This document shows positions 24,727 to 33,189 of a stretch of DNA of 45,743 bases, in pieces; position 1 is the stretch's first letter, and each line of letters begins with the position of its first letter. The notes under the pieces were generated by a model that saw only the letters and a program-made list of their open reading frames with translations, was not told where the DNA came from and ran no database searches. The stretch is from JAGHEK01 sp044426235. Its GTDB lineage: Bacteria > Bacillota > Clostridia > Peptostreptococcales > Peptostreptococcaceae. The position numbers and the translations under genes are program-made. Where the stretch lies: NCBI GenBank assembly GCA_044426235.1, contig JAWXUS010000012.1, positions 1-45,743 on the forward strand, given 5' to 3'.

Positions 24727-25695
24727 TTAATATTTTATACCACTCCAGTATACATTTTCGTGCATCTTAGAGATTTCAGGAAGTTCAACTCCCTCAAGTA
24801 CCCATTTTTTAAATTCCATAAATCCAGTTCTATCAACAATATAACCAATGTGTTCTTTTCCATTTGGTGCATCACCTGCAATGTACTCAGTAACATACTT
24901 ATAAGTATTTTTGATTATTTTTATTATTGATTCTTCATCAACCCAAAGTATAAAATCTTCTGCAAGTCTTGGATTTTTCTTTCCAGATCTACCCATTATA
25001 GCTAATCTAAAGTATTTATTTTCGTCTCTAGTCCAAGCACTAGTTGGGCAATTTAATGTACATTCTCCACAACCAATACATTTCTCGTGATCACGAACTA
25101 CTTTAAAGTTTTCCATCTTAAGTGCTTTTGTTGATAATTTAGTACATTTTTTAACACAAGCACCACAAGAAATACATCTATCTTGATCATAAACCGGAAG
25201 TGTCATTCCTATTATTCCAAAATCGTGCATTCTAGCTTTTATACAGTCATTTGGACAACCTGTAAGTGCTATTTTAAAATGAAGATCGTGTGGGAATATT
25301 TCATTTTCTATTTTTTTAGCAAATTCAGTTGTATTATATTGCCCTTTTGGACAAACTTTATTACCTATACAAGCTGCAATATTTCTAGTTCCTGCTGCAG
25401 AATATCCTTGACCTTTTTTTAGTTGATTAACTTCCATTCTTTCAATTACAGGTTGAATTAGTGAATTAACAACATCCATATCTTCCATTTTAATCCCTAG
25501 TATCTCAAAACCTTGTCTAGTCGTCATATGAATTTGTCCGTTTCCATATTCGTGAGCTATTTTTGATACTATCATTAAACTTTCAGGATCAACACAACCT
25601 CCAGGTATTCTTACTCTAAGAGAAGTTTCGTATTTAGTTTTCGTTACCCTAAAAGCATTTTTCATTAGTTTTCTAGTATTTAAATCTCTTATCAT
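24727..25695 (-). CDS. asrC: anaerobic sulfite reductase subunit C (siroheme)
   Basis: Catalytic subunit reducing sulfite to sulfide. The siroheme/4Fe-4S motifs CIGNKVC (C-x5-C) and CPNDC (C-x3-C) are intact. They are followed by two ferredoxin-type clusters (CISCGACVKKC and CIGCGECTLNC). The 322 residues are the typical length. It is the third gene of asrABC. Cytosolic. Siroheme synthesis genes are not in the window. Confidence 0.95.
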   Translation of the reverse strand: MIRDLNTRKLMKNAFRVTKTKYETSLRVRIPGGCVDPESLMIVSKIAHEYGNGQIHMTTRQGFEILGIKMEDMDVVNSLIQPVIERMEVNQLKKGQGYSAAGTRNIAACIGNKVCPKGQYNTTEFAKKIENEIFPHDLHFKIALTGCPNDCIKARMHDFGIIGMTLPVYDQDRCISCGACVKKCTKLSTKALKMENFKVVRDHEKCIGCGECTLNCPTSAWTRDENKYFRLAIMGRSGKKNPRLAEDFILWVDEESIIKIIKNTYKYVTEYIAGDAPNGKEHIGYIVDRTGFMEFKKWVLEGVELPEISKMHENVYWSGIKY

Positions 25696-25705
25696 TATTC
25701 TTCTC

Positions 25706-26500
25706 CTAGTCTATTAAATTCTTTGCATATGAATAATCAAATACCGGTCCATCAACACATATATAAGTACTTCCCATTCTACAATGACCGCATTTTCCAG
25801 CACCACAACTCATATTTCTTTCATAAGAAACCCAAATATTAGTTTCTGCTAAATCTCTTTTTAAGAATTCTAAAACTGTAAATTTCATCATCATTGGAGG
25901 ACCAACAACAACTGCAGACATTTGATCTAAATTATCAATTTTCATATCTGGAATATACTTTGTAACAAGTCCTACATTTCCTTCATATCCATCCGGTGCA
26001 GAGTCAACAGTTACTAATATATCTAATTTTTCACTCCACTTTTTAAGATCATCTTTAAATAAAACATCTTCTGGACTTCTAAATCCAACTATTAATCTAA
26101 AACTTTTACATTTTTGAGGATTATTATAGAAGTGTTCTATTATACCTCTAACCGGTGCAAGTCCACTTCCTCCAGCTACTACTACTACATCTCTATTTTC
26201 ATATAAACTAACATCAAACCCATTTCCATAAGGTCCTCTTATGAAGAAATCATCTCCAACTTTATGCTTAAATAACTCACTAGTAACACGACCAACATTT
26301 CTTATCGTAAAATCTATATAATTATCCCCATATCCAGAAACTGATATTGGACTTTCTCCAAACTTAGGTAGAGATATTTCATAAAACTTACCTGGTAAAA
26401 CTCCAGTAGTATCTGCCTCTACTCTAAATGTCCACTCTATATCTGTGTGAACTAATATATCTATTATCTTTGCTTTTATTGGTATATATAAATTATTCAT
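25706..26500 (-). CDS. asrB: anaerobic sulfite reductase subunit B
   Basis: FAD/2Fe-2S reductase subunit taking electrons from NADH, related to PyrK. The 264 residues include the NAD-binding VAGGSGLAPVRGI, GPPMMM and the 2Fe-2S motif CGAGKCGHC with a last Cys in YICVDGPVF. Its ribosome site GGAGGA lies in the asrA tail, so translation is coupled. It is eleven bases from asrC. Confidence 0.95.
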   Translation of the reverse strand: MNNLYIPIKAKIIDILVHTDIEWTFRVEADTTGVLPGKFYEISLPKFGESPISVSGYGDNYIDFTIRNVGRVTSELFKHKVGDDFFIRGPYGNGFDVSLYENRDVVVVAGGSGLAPVRGIIEHFYNNPQKCKSFRLIVGFRSPEDVLFKDDLKKWSEKLDILVTVDSAPDGYEGNVGLVTKYIPDMKIDNLDQMSAVVVGPPMMMKFTVLEFLKRDLAETNIWVSYERNMSCGAGKCGHCRMGSTYICVDGPVFDYSYAKNLID

Positions 26501-26503
26501 ATT

Positions 26504-27505
26504 CTAGATTTCCTCCTTAACAACTTTATTAACTTTTTCTATACATTCAGAAAGTGATATATACTGTGGACAAACATCGTCACATCTTCCACATCCAACA
26601 CACATTTGATATCCAAACTTTTCATTGAAATCATTAATTTTATGCATTACTTTATATCTCATTCTTTCACCTTGTTTTTTTCTGAATGAATGATTTCCTG
26701 CCATATCAGTAAATCCATCTACTTGACAAGATGCCCAAACTCTTCTTCTTTCTCCGTTGTTTTCATTTTCTTTATATGAAACATCTTGCATCGTAAAGCA
26801 AGTACAAGTTGGACAAACAAAATTACATCTTCCACAAGCTATACATCTTGCATCATATTCATCCCACATTTCGTGTTTAGCAATTGCAACAGTATTTATA
26901 TTTTTTGGAACTTCTAATTTAAAGTTATTCTCTTTTACATAATCAACTTCAAAATCAACGTCTTCACCTTTAAATACATTTAATTCCTCATCTTTTATAT
27001 CTAAATAAACATCATTTCCAACTAAGTTAAACCCTAAAGAGTAATTTTCAGTTTTATTAGTATTCATACTAACACAAAAACAATTTCTAAAACTCTCGCT
27101 ACAACCCATAAGAACAAATTTAACTTTTTCTCTCATTCTTTTGTAGAAATAATCCGGTTCAATTCCTGCATTTAAGTATATTTCATCAACCCTTTTTATT
27201 CCATTTATGTCACACGCTCTTAAAAATATTAATAGTTTTTTATCATCAACTTCACTTTCCTTATATCCATCTTCACTAAAATAGAAAAGTATTTGAGTAA
27301 TTGGAAGTACTACTTCTTTTGCAGAGTAATCTGATTTTTTATTAAATTCTATTTCATCAATACTACTTATTTCTTCGTACTTAACTAAGTCTGTATCTGA
27401 TGTTACTCCTTTAAATGGAGTTAGTTTCGGTGCAAATATTTTATATTCTGACTTTAAATACTCTAAACCCTTATTAAAATCTATTTTATCTAACTTTATC
27501 TTCAT
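26504..27505 (-). CDS. asrA: anaerobic sulfite reductase subunit A
   Basis: Iron-sulfur electron transfer subunit of NADH-linked sulfite reductase. The C-terminal part has two 4Fe-4S motifs, CIACGRCNFVCPTC and CVGCGRCDDVCPQ. The N-terminal 200 residues match the AsrA/HydB-type domain (LRACDINGIKRVD). The 333 residues are normal. ATG with AGGAGG (27514-27519). It is the first gene of the operon, behind a promoter with a Crp-type site. Confidence 0.95.
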   Translation of the reverse strand: MKIKLDKIDFNKGLEYLKSEYKIFAPKLTPFKGVTSDTDLVKYEEISSIDEIEFNKKSDYSAKEVVLPITQILFYFSEDGYKESEVDDKKLLIFLRACDINGIKRVDEIYLNAGIEPDYFYKRMREKVKFVLMGCSESFRNCFCVSMNTNKTENYSLGFNLVGNDVYLDIKDEELNVFKGEDVDFEVDYVKENNFKLEVPKNINTVAIAKHEMWDEYDARCIACGRCNFVCPTCTCFTMQDVSYKENENNGERRRVWASCQVDGFTDMAGNHSFRKKQGERMRYKVMHKINDFNEKFGYQMCVGCGRCDDVCPQYISLSECIEKVNKVVKEEI

Positions 27506-27536
27506 AATTACGACCTCCTAAAACTTTGTTAATAAA

Positions 27537-27545
27537 ATATTAACA
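27537..27545 (-). promoter_or_regulatory. asr operon promoter, extended -10
   Basis: On the minus strand TGTTAATAT provides an extended -10 (hexamer TAATAT, 27537-27542). No good -35 is present, as expected for an activator-dependent promoter. The predicted start near 27530 gives a 25-base leader before the asrA ATG. Confidence 0.55.
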
Positions 27546-27563
27546 TACTTTTATATTACATTC

Positions 27564-27579
27564 TGTGATATATATTACA
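27564..27579. promoter_or_regulatory. Crp/Fnr-type operator upstream of asrA
   Basis: TGTGA-N6-TTACA, one base off the symmetric Crp consensus TGTGA-N6-TCACA. Its centre (27571.5) lies at -41.5 from the predicted start at 27530, exactly the class II activator position. The regulator encoded at 28183-28848 is the obvious candidate ligand protein. Confidence 0.6.
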
Positions 27580-27626
27580 TTTTTTGAATATTTTCGCCTA
27601 TTTATGTAGAATTAATTCAATTTTTT

Positions 27627-27665
27627 CATAAAAAACCCCCTCTATCTTAGATAATAGAAGGGTTT
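27627..27665 (-). terminator. terminator of the regulator-nitroreductase operon
   Basis: Stem of AACCC.TCTAT against ATAGAGGGGGTT (27633-27665), with a small internal irregularity, then a run of T on the minus strand. It directly follows the nitroreductase stop and isolates that operon from the asr promoter. Confidence 0.8.
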
Positions 27666-27668
27666 AAC

Positions 27669-28172
27669 TTAAAATTTATTTTTGTGTATTAAATTTATAT
27701 CGAATCTATCTTCAAATTTATTTTTTTCATCGCTATAACCTATTGGAATTAAAGCATATGGTACTAAATTCTCCGGTAGATTTAGTGCATTTACAGTTTT
27801 ATCAACTACCTTTTTCTTTGGAAAAACTCCAACCCAACAAGATGCTAAATCTTGATTTGTAATTTCAAGTAAAATATTTTGAGTGCAAGCTCCAAGGTCT
27901 TGCATCCATTTACCAGGCTTTAAAAATCTTTCTCTATTTCCAAGTATAGCAATACAAATTGGAGCATCTTTAATATGCTTTGCTCTATGTTGTACTTTTG
28001 ATAATTCAAGTAAAACTTCTTTATCGTCAATTATAACAAATTCCCAAGGCTTTGAATTTTTTGATGAAGGAGATTGCATTCCAGCTTTTATAATATCTAT
28101 AATTTTTTCTTCTTCAACTAAAGTATCTCTATATGTTCTTATTGAACGTCTATTTTTTATTGCATCTAACAT
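27669..28172 (-). CDS. nitroreductase-family FMN protein
   Basis: 167 residues. The N-terminal RRSIRTY (8-14) and the PSSKNSKPWEF segment are the FMN-binding signatures of the nitroreductase family. The length is at the short end for the family. The physiological substrate cannot be read from sequence. It follows the Crp-family gene by 10 bases, so both are in one operon and perhaps respond to the same signal. Confidence 0.88.
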   Translation of the reverse strand: MLDAIKNRRSIRTYRDTLVEEEKIIDIIKAGMQSPSSKNSKPWEFVIIDDKEVLLELSKVQHRAKHIKDAPICIAILGNRERFLKPGKWMQDLGACTQNILLEITNQDLASCWVGVFPKKKVVDKTVNALNLPENLVPYALIPIGYSDEKNKFEDRFDINLIHKNKF

Positions 28173-28182
28173 AATTCACCTC

Positions 28183-28848
28183 TTAATTTATCTTGAAATA
28201 TATTGATAATTCATTCATTTTTAGATAAATTTTCCTATTATCAATTTTTACTATATCCTTTTCTTGAAGTATTTTCATAGCTCTAGATACGGTTTCTCTT
28301 TTACACCCTAGCATATCAGCTAAATATGTTATAGTTATATTAGGGCTAACTAAAGTCCATTCTCCATTATTTATACCAAATTCTATCCCAATTTTATATA
28401 ATTTTGCAGCCAGTTTTTTATCAATTCTAATAGATATAGTATTTTTCAGTTGTCTATAGAGTCTTTTATTTATATATTGATTATGACTTATTATATTTTT
28501 AGTTAAACTAAAATCTTTTTCCATAATTTCTAATAAATCATTTGAATTAAATTCATATAATATACTTTTTTCAAATCCTTCACAAGCAAATACACTTCTA
28601 ACATTTTTATCTATTATAATTTCATTTATCATATCACCCTTTTTAAGTATAAAAATTATCTTTCTTTCCCCATTCTCAGTTATCTTATATATAGAAACTT
28701 TTCCTTCTTTAATAAAATATACATTATTTAAAACTTGATATTCACTAAATAAAAGTCCTTTTCTATTTAAAGTTATTTCTTTTTTTAAGTATGAAAGTTT
28801 ATCAAAACTTTCATCTAGAATATTTTCAAATACTTTTATATTATTCAT
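28183..28848 (-). CDS. Crp/Fnr-family transcription regulator
   Basis: 221 residues. The N-terminal cyclic-nucleotide-fold domain (about 20-130) precedes a winged helix-turn-helix (ITITYLADMLGCKRETVSRAMKIL, here residues about 170-195). The recognition helix RETVSR keeps the Arg and Glu that let E. coli Crp read TGTGA. It lacks the N-terminal Cys cluster of Fnr, so direct oxygen sensing by Fe-S is unlikely. The ligand is unknown. Its location 680 bases upstream of asrA, and the TGTGA site there, suggest it controls sulfite and nitrate respiration. ATG with AGGAAAG upstream; divergent from acr3. Confidence 0.88.
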   Translation of the reverse strand: MNNIKVFENILDESFDKLSYLKKEITLNRKGLLFSEYQVLNNVYFIKEGKVSIYKITENGERKIIFILKKGDMINEIIIDKNVRSVFACEGFEKSILYEFNSNDLLEIMEKDFSLTKNIISHNQYINKRLYRQLKNTISIRIDKKLAAKLYKIGIEFGINNGEWTLVSPNITITYLADMLGCKRETVSRAMKILQEKDIVKIDNRKIYLKMNELSIYFKIN

Positions 28849-28886
28849 ATGGGTACTTTCCTAATCTATCAAATTTTTATATACTT

Positions 28887-28895
28887 ATATTATCA
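28887..28895 (-). promoter_or_regulatory. promoter of the Crp-family gene
   Basis: Extended -10 TGATAATAT on the minus strand (hexamer 28887-28892). The -35 region (28910-28915) is poor. The same extended element occurs in the rRNA and pyr promoters. Confidence 0.45.
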
Positions 28896-28956
28896 TATAA
28901 TAAAAAATAAATCTTACTATTGCCTCTATAAATATTTTTATATTTATAATAATGTA

Positions 28957-28985
28957 TTTACAAATAATAATAATTATATTATCAT
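28957..28985 (+). promoter_or_regulatory. candidate acr3 promoter
   Basis: TTTACA (28957-28962), 17 bases, TATCAT (28980-28985), each one base off consensus. A small palindrome ATCATATGAT (28981-28990) overlaps the -10 and might be an operator. Confidence 0.45.
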
Positions 28986-29028
28986 ATGATTATATTTGAA
29001 TATGATTGTATAACTAGGAGGTTTATAA

Positions 29029-30084
29029 ATGAAAAATAAAAATACAGAAAAATATAGTGGACTTGGATTTTTTGAAAAATATCTAAGTGTGTGGGTAATA
29101 CTTTGTATGATAAGTGGTGTTTTAATTGGAGTGTATCTTCCTCAAATTCCACAAACACTCGATAAATTTACTTATGCCCAAGTTTCTATACCAGTTGCAA
29201 TACTAATTTGGCTTATGATTTATCCTATGATGTTAAAAATTGATTTTAATTCTATAAAAGATGCAACTAAACAGAAAAAAGGGTTGGCAGTTACTTGTAT
29301 TACAAATTGGTTAATTAAACCTTTTACAATGTATATAATATCTTATCTATTTTTATTTATAGTTTTTAAAGATTTAATACCAAATGATTTAGCAAAAGAT
29401 TATCTAGCAGGTACAGTTTTACTTGGTGCTGCACCTTGTACTGCTATGGTTTTTGTTTGGAGTCATTTAACTAAAGGAAATCCAGCATATACATTGGTTC
29501 AAGTTGCAGTTAATGATTTAATTCTTTTATTCGCATTCGTTCCAATAGTTGCAATACTTCTTGGTATTAATAATGTTATCGTTCCAATGGATACTTTAAT
29601 ACTTTCAGTATTCTTATTTGTAGTAATTCCATTTATAGCAGGATATTTTTCTCGAGTTATAATAATTAATAAAAAAGGATTAGACTATTTTGAAAATGTA
29701 TTTATAAATAAATTCAATGGAGTAACTATAGTGGGCTTATTACTAACTTTAACTATACTTTTTGCATTCCAAGGTCAAAAAATTATAGATAATCCACTTC
29801 ATATAGTTTTAATATCTGTACCACTTATAATTCAAACAATACTTATATTTACAGTTGCATACGTTTGGTGTAAGGTTTGGAAATTACCTCATAGTATAGC
29901 TGCACCTGCATCTATGATTGGTGCAAGTAATTTCTTTGAATTATCTGTTGCTGTTGCAATTTCATTATTTGGACTTAATTCAGGTGCTGCACTTGCAACT
30001 GTTGTAGGAGTACTTGTTGAAGTTCCTATAATGCTTTTATTAGTTAATTTCGTTAATAAAAGTAAACATTTATTTGATAGTTAA
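29029..30084 (+). CDS. acr3: arsenite efflux transporter Acr3
   Basis: 351 residues, about ten membrane helices, ACR3 branch of the BART superfamily. The segment LLGAAPCTAMVFVWS carries the essential conserved Cys of Acr3, and AAPASMIGASNFFELSVAVAIS is the second conserved half. It exports arsenite. No ArsR repressor or arsenate reductase gene accompanies it; the usual ars operon partners are missing. ATG with AGGAGG upstream. Followed after 141 bases by the CoA-disulfide reductase gene on the same strand. Confidence 0.93.
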   Translation: MKNKNTEKYSGLGFFEKYLSVWVILCMISGVLIGVYLPQIPQTLDKFTYAQVSIPVAILIWLMIYPMMLKIDFNSIKDATKQKKGLAVTCITNWLIKPFTMYIISYLFLFIVFKDLIPNDLAKDYLAGTVLLGAAPCTAMVFVWSHLTKGNPAYTLVQVAVNDLILLFAFVPIVAILLGINNVIVPMDTLILSVFLFVVIPFIAGYFSRVIIINKKGLDYFENVFINKFNGVTIVGLLLTLTILFAFQGQKIIDNPLHIVLISVPLIIQTILIFTVAYVWCKVWKLPHSIAAPASMIGASNFFELSVAVAISLFGLNSGAALATVVGVLVEVPIMLLLVNFVNKSKHLFDS

Positions 30085-30124
30085 TTTAATTTTTTAAATA
30101 TAAATATGTAAATAAATTATATAT

Positions 30125-30159
30125 TAAGATATAGTACTAATAATATCTTAGTATATAAT
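30125..30159 (+). promoter_or_regulatory. inverted repeat and -10 upstream of the CoA-disulfide reductase gene
   Basis: The perfect inverted repeat TAAGATAT (30125-30132) and ATATCTTA (30143-30150) lies immediately upstream of TATAAT (30154-30159). It therefore covers the expected -35 region. This looks like an operator over a promoter; the binding protein is unknown. It could be an RNA stem instead, but no T run follows. Confidence 0.4.
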
Positions 30160-30189
30160 TTTCATAATAATAATATAAAGAGAGGATTT

Positions 30190-30218
30190 TACCAAATAAA
30201 TTTATAATTTGGTAAGGG
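30190..30218 (+). promoter_or_regulatory. hairpin abutting the CoA-disulfide reductase ribosome site
   Basis: TACCAAAT (30190-30197) pairs with ATTTGGTA (30207-30214). The final A of the stem is also the first base of the ribosome site AAGGG (30214-30218), seven bases before the ATG at 30226. The stem could limit access of the ribosome. Function is inferred from position. Confidence 0.4.
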
Positions 30219-30225
30219 TTTTAAA

Positions 30226-31854
30226 ATGAGAATATTAGTAATAGGTGCCGTAGCTGCTGGTACTTCTGCAGCTGCAAAAGCAAGAAGAAATAATGATCAC
30301 TGTGAAATAGTGATTTATGAAAAAGATTTAGATATTTCATACTCTGGGTGTGGACTTCCATACTTTATTGGAGGAGAAATTGAAACTATAGATGAATTAA
30401 CTCCTAGAGATGCTAATTTCTTTAAGAAAAAATATAATATAGATGTACTAACAGGACACGAAGTTTTAAAAATAAATAAAGAAAATAACTCACTAACAGT
30501 TAAAAATTTACTTACAGGTGATATTTTTGAAGATAAATTTGATAAATTAATAATTTCAACTGGTGCAACTCCTTTTGTTCCAAATATTTTAGGAAACGAA
30601 AATAATAATATTTTTGTGTTAAGAAATGTTGAGAGTGCTAGAAAAATAAGAAACTATATAAATAATAATTCTCCTAAAAATGCAGTAATAGTTGGAACTG
30701 GTTTTATTGGATTTGAAATGCTTGAAAACCTAATTAATGAGAATATAGATGTTACTATAATTGAAAAAGAAGAAAAAATAACTCCAAATCTAGACGAAGA
30801 TATGGCTTTATTCCTTGAAAATTCACTTCTTTCAAAAGGTATTAAAGTAATAAAGAATACTACTATTTCAAAAATAGAAAACGATAAAGTCATATTAAGT
30901 GATAACAATGAAATAAACTGCGATATGATTATTATGGCAACAGGGGTTAAACCAAATGTATATTTAGCTAAAGAATGTGGAGTTGAAATTGGAACTACTG
31001 GTGCAATAAAAGTTAATAATAAAATGCAAACTAATTTAGAAAATATATATGCTTGTGGAGATTGTATTGAGACTTTCTCAATAATTACAAATAAACCCAC
31101 TTATAGACCTCTTGGTTCTACTGCAAATAAAACTGGAAGAATTGCGGGAGACATTTGTACTGGTGGAAATCTAGAATATAGAGGTAACTTAAGTTCTTCA
31201 ATATTTAAGTTATTCGATATGACAATAGCAAGTACTGGACTTAATATAAAAGAGGCTACTGATGAAGGATTTGAAACTATAGTTTGCCATAATATAAAAC
31301 CGGACAAGCCATCTTACTTTAACGGAAAAGAAATGGTTATAAAAGCTATTGCAGACAAAGAAACTCAAAGAATACTTGGAGTTCAAATAATCGGTTCAAA
31401 TGGTGTAGATAAAAGAATAGATGTTTTTGCAACTCTAATAACTTATAAAGCAACTGTTGACGAATTATTCCACTTAGATTTAGCCTATGCTCCACCATTC
31501 TCAACTACTAAAGATCCAGTTCACTATACTGGAATGATACTTGATAATGCACTAAACAATAATCGTAGAATAATTACTACTGATGAAATCAAAAAAATAG
31601 ATAATATCCAAATAATTGATGCACGTGTTAATAAACAATACGAAGTTTCACACGTTGATAATGCGGTTAATATGCCTCACAAAGTTTTAAGAGATGAAAT
31701 ACACTCTCTAGATAAAGACATTTTAACAGTTACTTATTGTAATAAAGGTGTTACTGGAAATGCAGCACAAAATATATTAATAAATGCAGGTTTTAAAAAT
31801 GTATATAATCTATCTGGAGGACACAAATTCTTCAGTAAAACTAAGAAAAAATAA
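30226..31854 (+). CDS. cdr: CoA-disulfide reductase fused to a rhodanese domain
   Basis: 542 residues. The FAD/NAD disulfide-reductase domain (1-450) has GAVAAGTSAA (7-16) and the single active-site Cys 42 in YSGCGLPY, the CoA-disulfide reductase signature. A C-terminal rhodanese domain (about 455-540) has its catalytic Cys 505 in CNKGVTG. Such fusions reduce CoA disulfides, CoA-persulfides and polysulfide with NAD(P)H. They thus couple thiol redox with sulfide release. Cytosolic. It precedes the MATE and gshF genes, which suggests a thiol-homeostasis operon. ATG with AAGGG upstream. Confidence 0.93.
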   Translation: MRILVIGAVAAGTSAAAKARRNNDHCEIVIYEKDLDISYSGCGLPYFIGGEIETIDELTPRDANFFKKKYNIDVLTGHEVLKINKENNSLTVKNLLTGDIFEDKFDKLIISTGATPFVPNILGNENNNIFVLRNVESARKIRNYINNNSPKNAVIVGTGFIGFEMLENLINENIDVTIIEKEEKITPNLDEDMALFLENSLLSKGIKVIKNTTISKIENDKVILSDNNEINCDMIIMATGVKPNVYLAKECGVEIGTTGAIKVNNKMQTNLENIYACGDCIETFSIITNKPTYRPLGSTANKTGRIAGDICTGGNLEYRGNLSSSIFKLFDMTIASTGLNIKEATDEGFETIVCHNIKPDKPSYFNGKEMVIKAIADKETQRILGVQIIGSNGVDKRIDVFATLITYKATVDELFHLDLAYAPPFSTTKDPVHYTGMILDNALNNNRRIITTDEIKKIDNIQIIDARVNKQYEVSHVDNAVNMPHKVLRDEIHSLDKDILTVTYCNKGVTGNAAQNILINAGFKNVYNLSGGHKFFSKTKKK

Positions 31855-31866
31855 TAGGAGAAATCA

Positions 31867-33189
31867 ATGAAAAAAGTTGACTTAACACAAGGAAATGTAT
31901 TTAAAGTTTTAACACTTCTTACAATTCCGATTGTCGGAAGTTCTCTTCTTCAGTTTACCTACAACCTAATCGATATGATTTGGGTTGGTAGGCTTGGAAG
32001 TGATGCAGTTGCTAGTATTGGTTCATCAAGTTTCTTTTTAGGGCTTGGTTTATCAATAAATGCACTTGTTGTAATCGGTGGCGGTATAAAAATATCTCAC
32101 GCACTTGGTCGAAATGATGAAGATGATGTTCGTTCATATATTAATAATGCACTCTTTATCAACCTTATAATAGCTACAATTTATTCTTTAGGTATATTTT
32201 TCTTTGGAAAATACTTAATTGGATTTTTAGAAATAAGTGAAGTAAATGTTAGAGAAGATGCAATAGCCTATTTAAAAATATGTGCACCATCTATGTTTTT
32301 CTCTTTCTTTAATCTATTGTATGTTAGAATTTTCGGTTGCTATGGGAGGAACTCAAATGCACTTAAAATAAGTGCTACTGGAGTAATAATAAATATAATC
32401 CTAGATCCTATTTGTATCTATATTTTAAACTTTGGAGTATTAGGTGCAGGAATTGCAACTTTAATTGCAAACTTTACTATGTTTATACTATTTAATATAA
32501 AATCTAATGGTTTATTTAAATTTGATTCCAAAATATCACTTGATAAAGCAAAATTATTAGAAATTTCTAGACTTGGGATTCCTATGGCATCTCAAAGAGT
32601 ATTATTTACAATCGTGAATATAGTTCTTGCAAGAATCATCTCAATGTTTGGTGCAGATGCAATAGCAGGTCAAAAAATAGGACTTCAAATAGAATCTATA
32701 ACTTTTATGATAATTGGTGGATTAAATATAGCAGTTTCAAGTTATACAGGTCAAAATTTTGGGGCAAAGGAATACAAACGTGTTATTGAAGGATATAGAG
32801 CAGCTTTAAAACTTGGAGTTATTTATGCACTTGTAACTTCTTCAATATTTTTACTAGTTCCAGATCTACTTGCATCAATATTTGTAAGCGATAAAAATAC
32901 CATTGAAATATCTAGTATCTATATTAGAATAATTGCATTATCTCAAGTATTTAGTGCAATTGAAATGATTTCTAATGGATTATTTACTGGACTTGGAATG
33001 CCAAAAATACCAGCAAATATAAGTATAGTGTTTACTATTCTTAGAATTCCATTCGCGCTGTTTTTCATTAATTATTTAGGTATTAATGGTGTTTGGGTAA
33101 GTATTTGCTTATCAAGTATCTTAAAAGGAATAACAGCTTATATAATGTATCTAATTAAAGTTAGAAAGGATCCTAAATATGCTTTATAA
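31867..33189 (+). CDS. MATE-family efflux transporter
   Basis: 440 residues with about twelve membrane helices in two similar halves. Signatures are NLIDMIWVGRLGSDAVASIG near residue 35 and GLNIAVSSYTGQNFGAKEY near 280. It expels cationic drugs or other compounds by proton or sodium antiport; the substrate is unknown. Its position between a CoA-disulfide reductase and a glutathione synthase gene, overlapping gshF by 11 bases, hints at a thiol-linked substrate. ATG with AGGAG upstream. Confidence 0.9.
   Translation: MKKVDLTQGNVFKVLTLLTIPIVGSSLLQFTYNLIDMIWVGRLGSDAVASIGSSSFFLGLGLSINALVVIGGGIKISHALGRNDEDDVRSYINNALFINLIIATIYSLGIFFFGKYLIGFLEISEVNVREDAIAYLKICAPSMFFSFFNLLYVRIFGCYGRNSNALKISATGVIINIILDPICIYILNFGVLGAGIATLIANFTMFILFNIKSNGLFKFDSKISLDKAKLLEISRLGIPMASQRVLFTIVNIVLARIISMFGADAIAGQKIGLQIESITFMIIGGLNIAVSSYTGQNFGAKEYKRVIEGYRAALKLGVIYALVTSSIFLLVPDLLASIFVSDKNTIEISSIYIRIIALSQVFSAIEMISNGLFTGLGMPKIPANISIVFTILRIPFALFFINYLGINGVWVSICLSSILKGITAYIMYLIKVRKDPKYAL

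Noticed and set aside
28183..28848. True Fnr oxygen sensor
   Set aside because: The N-terminal Cys ligands of Fnr are missing; only isolated Cys occur, one of them in the helix-turn-helix.
30654..31307. Minus-strand open frames of 148 and 68 codons
   Set aside because: They are antisense to the CoA-disulfide reductase gene, whose motifs are unambiguous.
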